The notes under the pieces were generated by a model. It had not been told where the DNA came from. It was given only the letters and a program-made list of their open reading frames with translations, and ran no database searches. 30,579 nucleotides of DNA from Prevotella sp. UBA5387 (GTDB taxonomy: Bacteria > Bacteroidota > Bacteroidia > Bacteroidales > Bacteroidaceae), in contig DHOP01000006.1 of NCBI GenBank assembly GCA_002407775.1, positions 1 through 30,579 of the forward strand, read 5' to 3'. The first letter of the stretch is position 1, and each line of letters starts with the position of its first letter. Shown here one piece after another: positions 17,859 to 24,667 of this stretch. The translations under genes were made by a program, and so were the position numbers.

Positions 17859-18575
17859 ATGAAAAATAAACTAATATTATGGATGCCGATTTTGGCGCTA
17901 ATATTTATGGGGAGTTGTAGCTCCGATGAAGACTTTTACTATCAAGACACCGCCCGTGTGCGGCTTGTGGGTCCAGAGGTATGGACCGTAGGCAGTGACT
18001 CACTCACGTTTTCGTTTGTGTCTTATGCGGCAGAGATCACACAACAGGTTATGCCTGTTGATGTTCAGATAATGGGTAATGCAGTAAACCATGACCGCAT
18101 CGCTAATATTATTGTCGACCCTGCTCTCACTACTGCCAGCGCATCGCAGTTTAATGTGCCAGCCACGGTCCTCATACCTGCTGACTCTACGCATGCTTTC
18201 CTACCTGTAACGCTACACCGCGATGCTTCGTTGCAGAGCAATTCGGTGCGTCTGCGTATCATAGTCGCTGAGTCCTCCGACTTTGCGGTGGGTGTGAATG
18301 AGGAGAATCACCTAACCTTTATATGGAACGACAAGTTGGCTAAGCCATCCAATTGGAATGATTTAAAGGAGTTCTTTGGAGTCTATAGCGACGGGAAGTA
18401 TCGCTTTATGCTCGAAAATGCAACTCCAGGAACCACATTCAACATAGAAACCATGTCTTGGGCGTTGCTTATGAGCTATAAGATTAAGTTTCAAAATGCG
18501 CTGCGTCTTTATAACGATGCACACCCAGGACAACCATTCACTGATGAAAATGGTAATTTAGTAACCTTTGATTAA
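17859..18575 (+). CDS. DUF4843 surface lipoprotein
   Basis: 238 residues. Lipobox FMGSC followed by an acidic SSDEDF stretch, which suits export to the cell surface. The body resembles DUF4843 proteins: DTARVRLVGPE near the start, beta-rich repeats, then LTFIWNDKLAKPSNWNDLKE and FFGVYSDGKYRFMLE. Proteins of this family sit directly after susD and probably take the place of SusE-type ligand-binding lipoproteins; the ligand is unknown. The next gene begins 10 bp after the stop, so the two are likely made together. Confidence 0.85.
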   Translation: MKNKLILWMPILALIFMGSCSSDEDFYYQDTARVRLVGPEVWTVGSDSLTFSFVSYAAEITQQVMPVDVQIMGNAVNHDRIANIIVDPALTTASASQFNVPATVLIPADSTHAFLPVTLHRDASLQSNSVRLRIIVAESSDFAVGVNEENHLTFIWNDKLAKPSNWNDLKEFFGVYSDGKYRFMLENATPGTTFNIETMSWALLMSYKIKFQNALRLYNDAHPGQPFTDENGNLVTFD

Positions 18576-18585
18576 TGTATCAGAA

Positions 18586-20211
18586 ATGAAGAAAAGACTA
18601 AACCATATACTTTGGTTGCTCCCACTTTTGGCAACCATGTTTATCACATCTTGTGCTACAGACGACGGTAACTACAACTATCTGACAGACGAAGAAGCTG
18701 GAGTGCTTGGTTTTGACACTGTCGATACACAGTACAAGGGCGTGTTCTATCGGCAGTTCAACATTGGTGACACGATTAATTATGACCGTGTCGTAACCTA
18801 TGCTCACCCGGAGAGGCTTCGATATCGTTGGTTTACGCTGAAGACAAACTATAATATTTACCAAGCCGAACAGGCTGGAAACTCCATGGTTTATCCTCCT
18901 GCTGACACCATTGCCCATAGTCGACACCTGAACTATGTGGTAGATCTCAAGCCAGGTACTTACTTTATCTATCTCATGGCAGAGGACAGTGTGACTGGCA
19001 TGAAGAAGTATCTCAATCCAGCCGGTCAGTATATCGTAGTTAACCAGCCAGGAAATCAAGGTGGTCTCTATCTGCTTTCGGAAAAGAATGGCAACTCCAC
19101 CATAGAGGTTTTCACTTCACCTTTGATGCTCATCTATGGCGGACAGAAGTGCCTTTACGATTATTATCACCAACAGACAGGTCATTATCTCGAAGGAAAA
19201 CCACGCTTTATCCGTGGCACAATGACAGGAACAAAGTCCAAAAATGGTTATCTTGTGGCAACAGACCGTAACCTTTATAGACTGAACAGTGTGGGTCTGC
19301 AGACCATGAATGACTGGAACTCCATGTTTTATAACACGCCAGAGACTTTCAATCCACAGGCTTCCTGGTATGGAAACAACTGCGACTTCCTCATAAACAA
19401 TGGTAAGCTCCATGTGCTTTATGCCGACAAGACCAATGATCGGAAGTTTTCCGACCCTATAGCAGGCGATTACGTGGCCGCTCCGTTCTTGATGAAGAAT
19501 ACGAGAACGACTTGGCGACCAGTGGCCGGAGCCATCAATGCTTGGCAAGTTATCTATGACCAACAGCACAATCGCTTCAGACCGTATTATGCGCAAGGCT
19601 CGCAAATCAGCAATTTTAAGTCGACGCTTAAAGACGCCATTGTGGATGCGAATGCAGTTCCTGGTGACATCAAGGCTGTTTTCCAGAGTGGTGGCAACTA
19701 CACCTGTGTGTTGACGAACGTGGATAATACGCCAAAACTATATCGATACAACTTCTATAATGTGGTTGATAGTGGCAATCTTTCAGCCTCTGGCACGCGT
19801 TCCATCATCGATCTCTCTGGTTGTACGGATATCCAACGTGCTAAGTTGTTTGCTTCCAACACGCCGGGTTATGCGTTCTACTATGCAACTTCGGATGCAG
19901 TATATTCGTTCTCGGCTAGCAGTGGCGCCATCACAAGTAATACTGTTTATACTTGTCTGCCTGGTGAAGAGGTGACAGCTATCTATGCATGGGGTAGTGC
20001 CGGTGGTGGATGGCCAACAAGTAGCTGTTGTTTCTGGATTGCCGTTTGGAACGAAGGTACTCAAGAAGGCAAGCTTATACAATACGAGGTAGATGTGAAC
20101 TATGGCATTCCAAACTCTATGTTTGGCCCAATGTTTGGCGCTCCCGAAAATCCTGTGATAACCACAGGTTGGGGAAAGATAGTTGATATGATGTGTCTCG
20201 ATGCTGAATAA
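18586..20211 (+). CDS. PKD-like family lipoprotein
   Basis: 541 residues from ATG 18586; the frame can be opened further only to a TTG at 18568. Lipobox ITSC followed by ATDDGNYNYLTDEEAG. The opening block (a Tyr-rich start, VVTYAHPERLRYRWFTL and VDLKPGTYFIYLMAEDSVTG) matches the PKD-like family that regularly follows DUF4843 genes. The middle contains repeated blades, such as GNSTIEVFTSPLML and GNYTCVLTNVDNTPKLYRYN, suggesting a beta-propeller-like body. It probably sits on the cell surface as an accessory binding protein of the SusCD complex. No enzymatic motif is seen. Confidence 0.83.
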   Translation: MKKRLNHILWLLPLLATMFITSCATDDGNYNYLTDEEAGVLGFDTVDTQYKGVFYRQFNIGDTINYDRVVTYAHPERLRYRWFTLKTNYNIYQAEQAGNSMVYPPADTIAHSRHLNYVVDLKPGTYFIYLMAEDSVTGMKKYLNPAGQYIVVNQPGNQGGLYLLSEKNGNSTIEVFTSPLMLIYGGQKCLYDYYHQQTGHYLEGKPRFIRGTMTGTKSKNGYLVATDRNLYRLNSVGLQTMNDWNSMFYNTPETFNPQASWYGNNCDFLINNGKLHVLYADKTNDRKFSDPIAGDYVAAPFLMKNTRTTWRPVAGAINAWQVIYDQQHNRFRPYYAQGSQISNFKSTLKDAIVDANAVPGDIKAVFQSGGNYTCVLTNVDNTPKLYRYNFYNVVDSGNLSASGTRSIIDLSGCTDIQRAKLFASNTPGYAFYYATSDAVYSFSASSGAITSNTVYTCLPGEEVTAIYAWGSAGGGWPTSSCCFWIAVWNEGTQEGKLIQYEVDVNYGIPNSMFGPMFGAPENPVITTGWGKIVDMMCLDAE

Positions 20212-20333
20212 AGCCTCTTCTCCAAGGAAAGCGGTTCGTTTGGATTCAAAAAACTTGTTTCAATATAATTGCATTTCCATATGTTATAACATTGCAATAA
20301 CATCCAACTTGAATCAATAAAATAATCAGAATA

Positions 20334-21512
20334 ATGAATAAAAAGATTCTAATGAGTGCCATGACTCTCTTCATGGTAACCACAGCGATAGCACAAGACT
20401 ATATAGTCAATGGGACTATTGCTGGCCTTTCTGATGGTACTGTACTCGAAATGGTGCCTATGAGTCACGATAGAGAGAAGCCTATAAGTACTGCCACTAT
20501 TGCAAACGGGGCATTCACATTCTCTGGCGACATCAAAACAGCAGAGCCACGCTGTGTCTTTGTCCGCGTAAAGGACTCTTATGGATCTATCACTATTATG
20601 GTGGACAAAGGCGATAAGATTACCATGTCTGGCTCAGCTTCGAAGTCAAATGCTTCCGATGGTACAACCGCCTATAGTTATACTAATATTGAGGTGAGCG
20701 GATCGGCACTTACCGAACGTCTTAAAACCTATCAGCAGAAGCGTGAGGGGCTTGACAAACTCTATGCAGAGACTCACGATCCTTTCCGTTCACTCTCTCA
20801 GAAGATTGGTGCTGCTCGTCAGGCCAAGAATAAGGCAGCTCTTGATTCATTGGCAAAGACGGAGGAATATCAGAAGATGAATGCTGAAGAGCATCGCTTC
20901 TTCACAACTGTCGAACAAGTCTATAGCGATGCGATCAATGAAAACAAGGATACTTATTGGGGACCATTGCTTGCCCTCTATTATATGTCTTACTTCACAG
21001 AAGGGCAGCGTGCCATGTTCAATTCGTTCTCTCTTACAGCTCAAAATAGCTGGTATGGACAGAAAGTGAAGAGTGAACTGTATCCAGCAGGTGATATAGG
21101 GACAGCTGCCAAGGAGTTTAACGTAAAGGATGACAAGAATAAAGTATATTCCCTCGCAGATCTTTGTAAGGGAAAGACCTACATACTCGTCGATTTCTGG
21201 GCTAGCTGGTGTGGGCCCTGCCGTCGCGAAATACCCAATGTCAAGGCTCAATATGCGCTCTATAAGGACAAGGGGTTCTGTCCGGTAAGCATCTCGACCG
21301 ACCGAAGTGAGGCAGCGTGGCGTAAGGCTTTAGCTGAAGAGAAACTGCAATGGCCAAACTTCTTGGACAGAATGGGTGCCGCTGACGTATACAATGTACG
21401 CTCTATTCCAGCAATGTATCTCATCGATGCTAAGACCATGAAGGTGGTAGCTAGTGGCGAAGACGCTCGCGGAACAAGCCTCGCCGCCAAGCTTGCCGAG
21501 CTCTACAAGTAA
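20334..21512 (+). CDS. TlpA-type thioredoxin with N-terminal DUF4369 domain
   Basis: 392 residues. Signal peptide ending AIAQ, then a DUF4369 domain at about 23-120 (YIVNGTIAGLSDGTVLEMV, ISTATIANGAFTFSGDIK). A helical linker follows at about 125-230, and the C-terminal thioredoxin fold at about 260-392. The active site is WASWCGPCRREIP, with Cys293 and Cys296, and a cis-proline is seen in RSIPAMYLID. It is a periplasmic or membrane-tethered disulfide reductase. It is the last gene of the SusCD cassette, 122 bp after the PKD-like gene, and is followed by a hairpin. Thioredoxins of this type are frequent in FecR-linked SusCD loci, but the partner protein is unknown. Confidence 0.9.
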   Translation: MNKKILMSAMTLFMVTTAIAQDYIVNGTIAGLSDGTVLEMVPMSHDREKPISTATIANGAFTFSGDIKTAEPRCVFVRVKDSYGSITIMVDKGDKITMSGSASKSNASDGTTAYSYTNIEVSGSALTERLKTYQQKREGLDKLYAETHDPFRSLSQKIGAARQAKNKAALDSLAKTEEYQKMNAEEHRFFTTVEQVYSDAINENKDTYWGPLLALYYMSYFTEGQRAMFNSFSLTAQNSWYGQKVKSELYPAGDIGTAAKEFNVKDDKNKVYSLADLCKGKTYILVDFWASWCGPCRREIPNVKAQYALYKDKGFCPVSISTDRSEAAWRKALAEEKLQWPNFLDRMGAADVYNVRSIPAMYLIDAKTMKVVASGEDARGTSLAAKLAELYK

Positions 21513-21536
21513 CAGGGTGGCATCCTTCCACATTTG

Positions 21537-21568
21537 GGCACCTCTCTTGCCATGGGCAGGGAGGTGCC
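21537..21568 (+). terminator. Hairpin after the tlpA-type gene
   Basis: GGCACCTC (21537-21544) pairs with GAGGTGCC (21561-21568); the interior can add TGCC/GGCA. The U-tract is weak, so it may slow or partly end transcription instead of acting as a full terminator. Confidence 0.6.
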
Positions 21569-21778
21569 TTCATATTGTGGCCAGTGGTCAGAGGAACAGG
21601 AATCGTAGTGTCTGAGGGCGTCATCGCTACCTAAATTACTCTTTTGTTGCATGCGTTTGGAGTTTTCTTTTGAAGAAAGGGAGGTAATCATTGAAATATT
21701 ATTGCCACCTTTGCGTTTCAAAGAAAAAGGTATAGTCGTAGGCTAACTAGCTGGGAGGGCGTGAACGATTGTCATTTC
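21569..21778. other. Gap between the SusCD cassette and the third GH43 gene
   Basis: The whole gap from the tlpA stop to the GH43 start is about 385 bp. Outside the hairpin and dyad I see no gene. A weak CACCTTTG (about 21706-21713), one mismatch from TAnnTTTG, could be a promoter for the GH43 gene. Confidence 0.35.
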
Positions 21779-21808
21779 CTATACATCAAAACTATATTTG
21801 ATGTATAG
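21779..21808. promoter_or_regulatory. Perfect 12+12 bp dyad upstream of the third GH43 gene
   Basis: CTATACATCAAA (21779-21790), six bases (ACTATA), then TTTGATGTATAG (21797-21808) form a perfect inverted repeat. It ends 89 bp before the GH43 ATG. It is A+T-rich and lacks a following T-run, so an operator or a 5'-leader hairpin is more likely than a terminator. Confidence 0.6.
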
Positions 21809-21897
21809 AAAGATATATGTCTTGAGAAAAGTCAGTGATGAATACCAACAACAGGAACTATCTATTATCTAACTTACACAAAGCTAACGAATTAATT

Positions 21898-23232
21898 ATG
21901 AAGAAACTTAACGCTTTACTTCTGACGCTTATTTGCGCCGGTGCAGCCTATGCGCAGGACCCTTTGGTACAAACCAACTATACCGCTGACCCTGCACCGA
22001 TGGTCGATCGCGACACTGTCTATCTCTACACAAGCCATGACGAGGATGATGCCACAGGCTTCAAGATGTTCAACTGGATGCTATATACCTCCACGGATAT
22101 GGTCAACTGGACCGACAATGGGCACATCGCCAATCTTGGAAGTTTCTCATGGTTTAAGCGTGACAATGGTGCGTGGGCCATACAGGTGGTCCGCCGTGGC
22201 AATAAATATTATCTTTATGCCCCCCTGCACGGCAATGGCATCGGCGTGTTAGTGAGCGACTCGCCCTACGGTCCATTCCACGACCCACTTGGACATCCGC
22301 TAGTATGGCAGCGTGAGCATTGGAACGACATTGACCCCACCGTGTTTATCGACAATGACGGACAGGCCTATATGTATTGGGGCAACCCCGAACTCTATAT
22401 GGTGAAGCTCAACGAGGACATGATTTCGTATAGCGGGCAGATCTATCAGTTTCCCAAGATCAAGGATTACCAAGAGGGGCCATGGTTTTGGCGGCGTAGC
22501 GACAATTATTATTTGGCCTTCGCCTCAACCTGTTGCCCAGAAGGCATTGGCTATGCGATATCCAAGAACCCCATGGGACCATGGGATTACAAGGGTCATG
22601 TCATGGACCATACCGAGCGCACACGTGGTAACCATCCTGGCATCATAGACTATAAGGGCAAGTCATATGTGTTTGGACAAAATAGTGATCTGTTGAAAAT
22701 CGAGACGAATACCTATATGGAGCGACGTTCCGTCAGTGCTGCGCAGATGCATTATCGCGAGAATGGCGAAATCATGGAGGTGCCCTACTGGAAGGAAAAC
22801 ACGCTTTTGCAGATTGAGCCTCTCAACCCATACCGTCGCATCGAGGCCGAAACCATCGGGTGGGGCTACGGTCTGAAGACCAAGCGCAAGGGTGATGTGG
22901 AGCTCTGCACTGCTGACAATCATCGCGATATGCTAGTGACCAAGATCGATGATGGCGACGCGCTTACGGTGAAAGGAGTGGATTTCGGCTACAAACATAC
23001 CAATATCACTTTCACGGCCAATGCTGTCGTGCGCCAACCCGTGACCATAGAGATACATCTTGACTCGGCCAAGGGTCCTATGGTGGGTCGCTTGAGTATG
23101 AAGCCCACGGCTGGAAAGTTTCGCAATAAGACCTGTAAGATCACCGGCGCTGCGGGAGTGCACAACCTCACTTTCGTGTTTCGTACACCCCATGCGGATC
23201 CGATGGATTGGGATTGGTGGAGCATGAGGTAG
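21898..23232 (+). CDS. Secreted GH43 enzyme (arabinoxylan arabinofuranohydrolase-like) with CBM6-like domain
   Basis: 444 residues from ATG 21898, chosen because it starts a clean signal peptide (MKKLNALLLT... ending AYAQ); the frame is open further up to 21835. The GH43 triad reads Asp31 (YTADPAPMV), Asp145 (NDIDPTVFIDNDG) and Glu192 (YQEGPWFW). The combination VYLYTSHDEDDATGFKM and DMVNWTDNG is like the GH43_29 group that includes arabinoxylan arabinofuranohydrolases and xylosidases. From about residue 320 a CBM6-like module follows (YRRIEAETIGWGYGLKT ... WDWWSM). It lies on the same strand as the SusCD cassette but behind a hairpin and a 385-bp gap, so it is probably a separate transcription unit. 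Confidence 0.88.
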   Translation: MKKLNALLLTLICAGAAYAQDPLVQTNYTADPAPMVDRDTVYLYTSHDEDDATGFKMFNWMLYTSTDMVNWTDNGHIANLGSFSWFKRDNGAWAIQVVRRGNKYYLYAPLHGNGIGVLVSDSPYGPFHDPLGHPLVWQREHWNDIDPTVFIDNDGQAYMYWGNPELYMVKLNEDMISYSGQIYQFPKIKDYQEGPWFWRRSDNYYLAFASTCCPEGIGYAISKNPMGPWDYKGHVMDHTERTRGNHPGIIDYKGKSYVFGQNSDLLKIETNTYMERRSVSAAQMHYRENGEIMEVPYWKENTLLQIEPLNPYRRIEAETIGWGYGLKTKRKGDVELCTADNHRDMLVTKIDDGDALTVKGVDFGYKHTNITFTANAVVRQPVTIEIHLDSAKGPMVGRLSMKPTAGKFRNKTCKITGAAGVHNLTFVFRTPHADPMDWDWWSMR

Positions 23233-23595
23233 GGCGGCAATACCCTTCCATGCCTTCTTCACAACCCATCCTTATTCAGGCCTAACATCGCGTCTGAGCT
23301 CTTTGGAGTATGGTTCTTGCCTAGGTCTGAGGCAGGTGTCGCGCCAAAGGATATTGACGGTTGTTTGGTTGCTATCCTTCGGGAGCTTGGTTGGTATCCT
23401 ACCACGACGTGGTGGGTCGTAACAGCGGTACCAACAATGTTCAACCACACTACTGATACTATGTTTTGATAATCAGGGTATAGCACTACGGTGGATTGAT
23501 GAGGGTATGAAACAGTTCGAAGTCCAATATTTACAAGGGTTCATTTATACTTTGTATAAATTACAAAGAATGTGTATTAAATTAATTAAATTTAC
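23233..23595. other. Intergenic region with a possible structured RNA
   Basis: No gene is recognised in 363 bp. Nested pairing is possible: GTTGGTA (23390-23396) with TACCAAC (23429-23435), enclosing ACCAC (23401-23405) and GTGGT (23409-23413). I see no known riboswitch. An AT-rich stretch leads into the rubrerythrin promoter. Confidence 0.3.
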
Positions 23596-23626
23596 TTGTC
23601 ATGTAATGATTAATATGTTATCTTTG
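23596..23626 (+). promoter_or_regulatory. Promoter of the rubrerythrin gene
   Basis: TTG (23596-23598), a 20-bp spacer and TATCTTTG (23619-23626) fit the Bacteroidetes -33/-7 pattern. It lies 32 bp before the ATG at 23658. Confidence 0.75.
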
Positions 23627-23657
23627 CAATAGTGTACAACTAATTCAAAACAAGATT

Positions 23658-24311
23658 ATGAAGAAGAAATTTATTTGCACCGTTTGCGGTCACATGTATG
23701 AAGGCGAGCAGGCTCCTGCTGAGTGCCCAGTATGCCACGCTAAGGCTGAGAAATTCCAGGAATTTGATTCTGAAGCATTGAAGGGAACAAAGACAGAGGC
23801 AAACTTGATGGCAGCTTTTGCTGGTGAGAGCCAGGCTCACACAAAATATGAATATTATGCTTCGAAGGCAAAAAAAGAAGGCTATCAGCAGATTGGCGAG
23901 CTTTTCATGGAGACCTCAATCAACGAGAAGGAGCATGCCAAACTGTGGTTTAAGTTCCTCCACGGCGGTGAAGTGCCTGCAACAACTGTGAACCTCGGTG
24001 ATGCAGCAGGTGGCGAAAACTATGAGTGGTCAGATATGTATCCTGGCTTCGCCAAGATTGCTATGGAAGAAGGTTTTGCAGGTATCGCTGCGAAGTTCCG
24101 TGGTGTTGCTGGTGTTGAGAAGAAGCACGAGGAGCGCTATCGTAAGCTCTTGAAGAACATTGAGGATAAAATCGTGTTCTCACGCGATGGTGATGCTATC
24201 TGGCAGTGCCGTAACTGCGGTCACATCGTAGTAGGTAAGGATGCTCCAGTTGTATGCCCTGTTTGCGACCATGCACAGAGCTATTTCCAGCTTAATCCTG
24301 AGAACTATTAA
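23658..24311 (+). CDS. Rubrerythrin with rubredoxin-like centres at both ends
   Basis: 217 residues. A cytosolic non-haem di-iron peroxidase that removes hydrogen peroxide in anaerobes. The N-terminal rubredoxin-like motif has Cys7, Cys10, Cys23 and Cys26 (ICTVCGHMYEG, ECPVCHAK). The ferritin-like core is at about 45-170, with MAAFAGESQAHTKYEYY, TSINEKEHAKLWFKF and GVAGVEKKHEERY carrying the expected Glu/His ligands. A second rubredoxin motif is at the C-terminus, with Cys184, Cys187, Cys200 and Cys203 (WQCRNCGHIVVG, VCPVCDHAQ). Classical rubrerythrin has only the C-terminal one, so two iron centres flank the di-iron site. Its own promoter and tandem hairpins make it monocistronic. Confidence 0.95.
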   Translation: MKKKFICTVCGHMYEGEQAPAECPVCHAKAEKFQEFDSEALKGTKTEANLMAAFAGESQAHTKYEYYASKAKKEGYQQIGELFMETSINEKEHAKLWFKFLHGGEVPATTVNLGDAAGGENYEWSDMYPGFAKIAMEEGFAGIAAKFRGVAGVEKKHEERYRKLLKNIEDKIVFSRDGDAIWQCRNCGHIVVGKDAPVVCPVCDHAQSYFQLNPENY

Positions 24312-24323
24312 TGATAAATAAAA

Positions 24324-24351
24324 ATCGGCTGACCTTATACGGCCAGCCGAT
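24324..24351. terminator. First of two tandem hairpins after the rubrerythrin gene
   Basis: ATCGGCTG (24324-24331) pairs with CAGCCGAT (24344-24351) around a 12-nt loop. There is no T-run directly after it, so it may act with the stronger hairpin that follows. Confidence 0.5.
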
Positions 24352-24361
24352 GATATCATAA

Positions 24362-24403
24362 AATGGCGGGAATCTCAACACGAGATTCCCGCCATTCTTT
24401 TTT
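24362..24403 (+). terminator. Rho-independent terminator of the rubrerythrin gene
   Basis: A perfect 15-bp stem, AATGGCGGGAATCTC (24362-24376) with GAGATTCCCGCCATT (24382-24396), a 5-nt loop, then C and six T residues. The T-run overlaps the stop codon of the small gene on the other strand, so it probably separates two convergent genes. Confidence 0.92.
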
Positions 24404-24524
24404 AATGCTTATTTTTCCTTCCTTTTTGTGCTAGTGTAGCACGTCGGTCTGCAAGAATCTTCTCCAAACGACTGTTGGTTTGCAATTCTGCTTGAGCATT
24501 CACTGTCAATAACTTGTCATCCAT
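24402..24524 (-). CDS. Small hypothetical protein, 40 residues
   Basis: ATG at 24524, TAA at 24402-24404. The peptide starts MDDKLLTVNAQAELQ and ends AQKGRKNKH. It is hydrophilic, predicted largely helical (NAQAELQTNSRLEKILADRR), with an acidic N-terminus and a strongly basic C-terminus, and has no signal peptide or membrane segment. A TACCTTTG promoter element lies 31 bp upstream, and the strong hairpin used by the convergent rubrerythrin gene sits just beyond the stop. These make it a plausible real gene, perhaps an RNA- or ribosome-associated small protein, but I do not recognise the family. Confidence 0.6.
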   Translation of the reverse strand: MDDKLLTVNAQAELQTNSRLEKILADRRATLAQKGRKNKH

Positions 24525-24554
24525 GTTCTTAGACTTTTTTATAAATTATTGTGA

Positions 24555-24562
24555 CAAAGGTA
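24555..24562 (-). promoter_or_regulatory. -7 promoter element of the 40-residue gene
   Basis: The minus strand reads TACCTTTG, a perfect TAnnTTTG match, 31 bp before the ATG at 24524. The -33 box is not clear. Confidence 0.5.
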
Positions 24563-24648
24563 ATCCCCTTAAGGTTAAAACATTGCCAATAAAGATTTAA
24601 AAAAGACGAAAATATGGCTTTCTTTGACTTAAATCAACGTACAGTGTA

Positions 24649-24664
24649 CACTCAATATTGAGTG
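24649..24664. repeat. 16-bp perfect palindrome beyond the guaA stop
   Basis: CACTCAATATTGAGTG is self-complementary and lies 4 bp after the guaA stop on the minus strand. A neighbouring GTACAGTGTAC adds symmetry. There is no following T-run, so a terminator is not clear. Confidence 0.4.
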
Positions 24665-24667
24665 GAA

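Noticed and set aside
23259..23486. 75-codon minus-strand frame in the gap before the rubrerythrin gene
   Set aside because: No domain, no promoter and no signal peptide; composition looks random.
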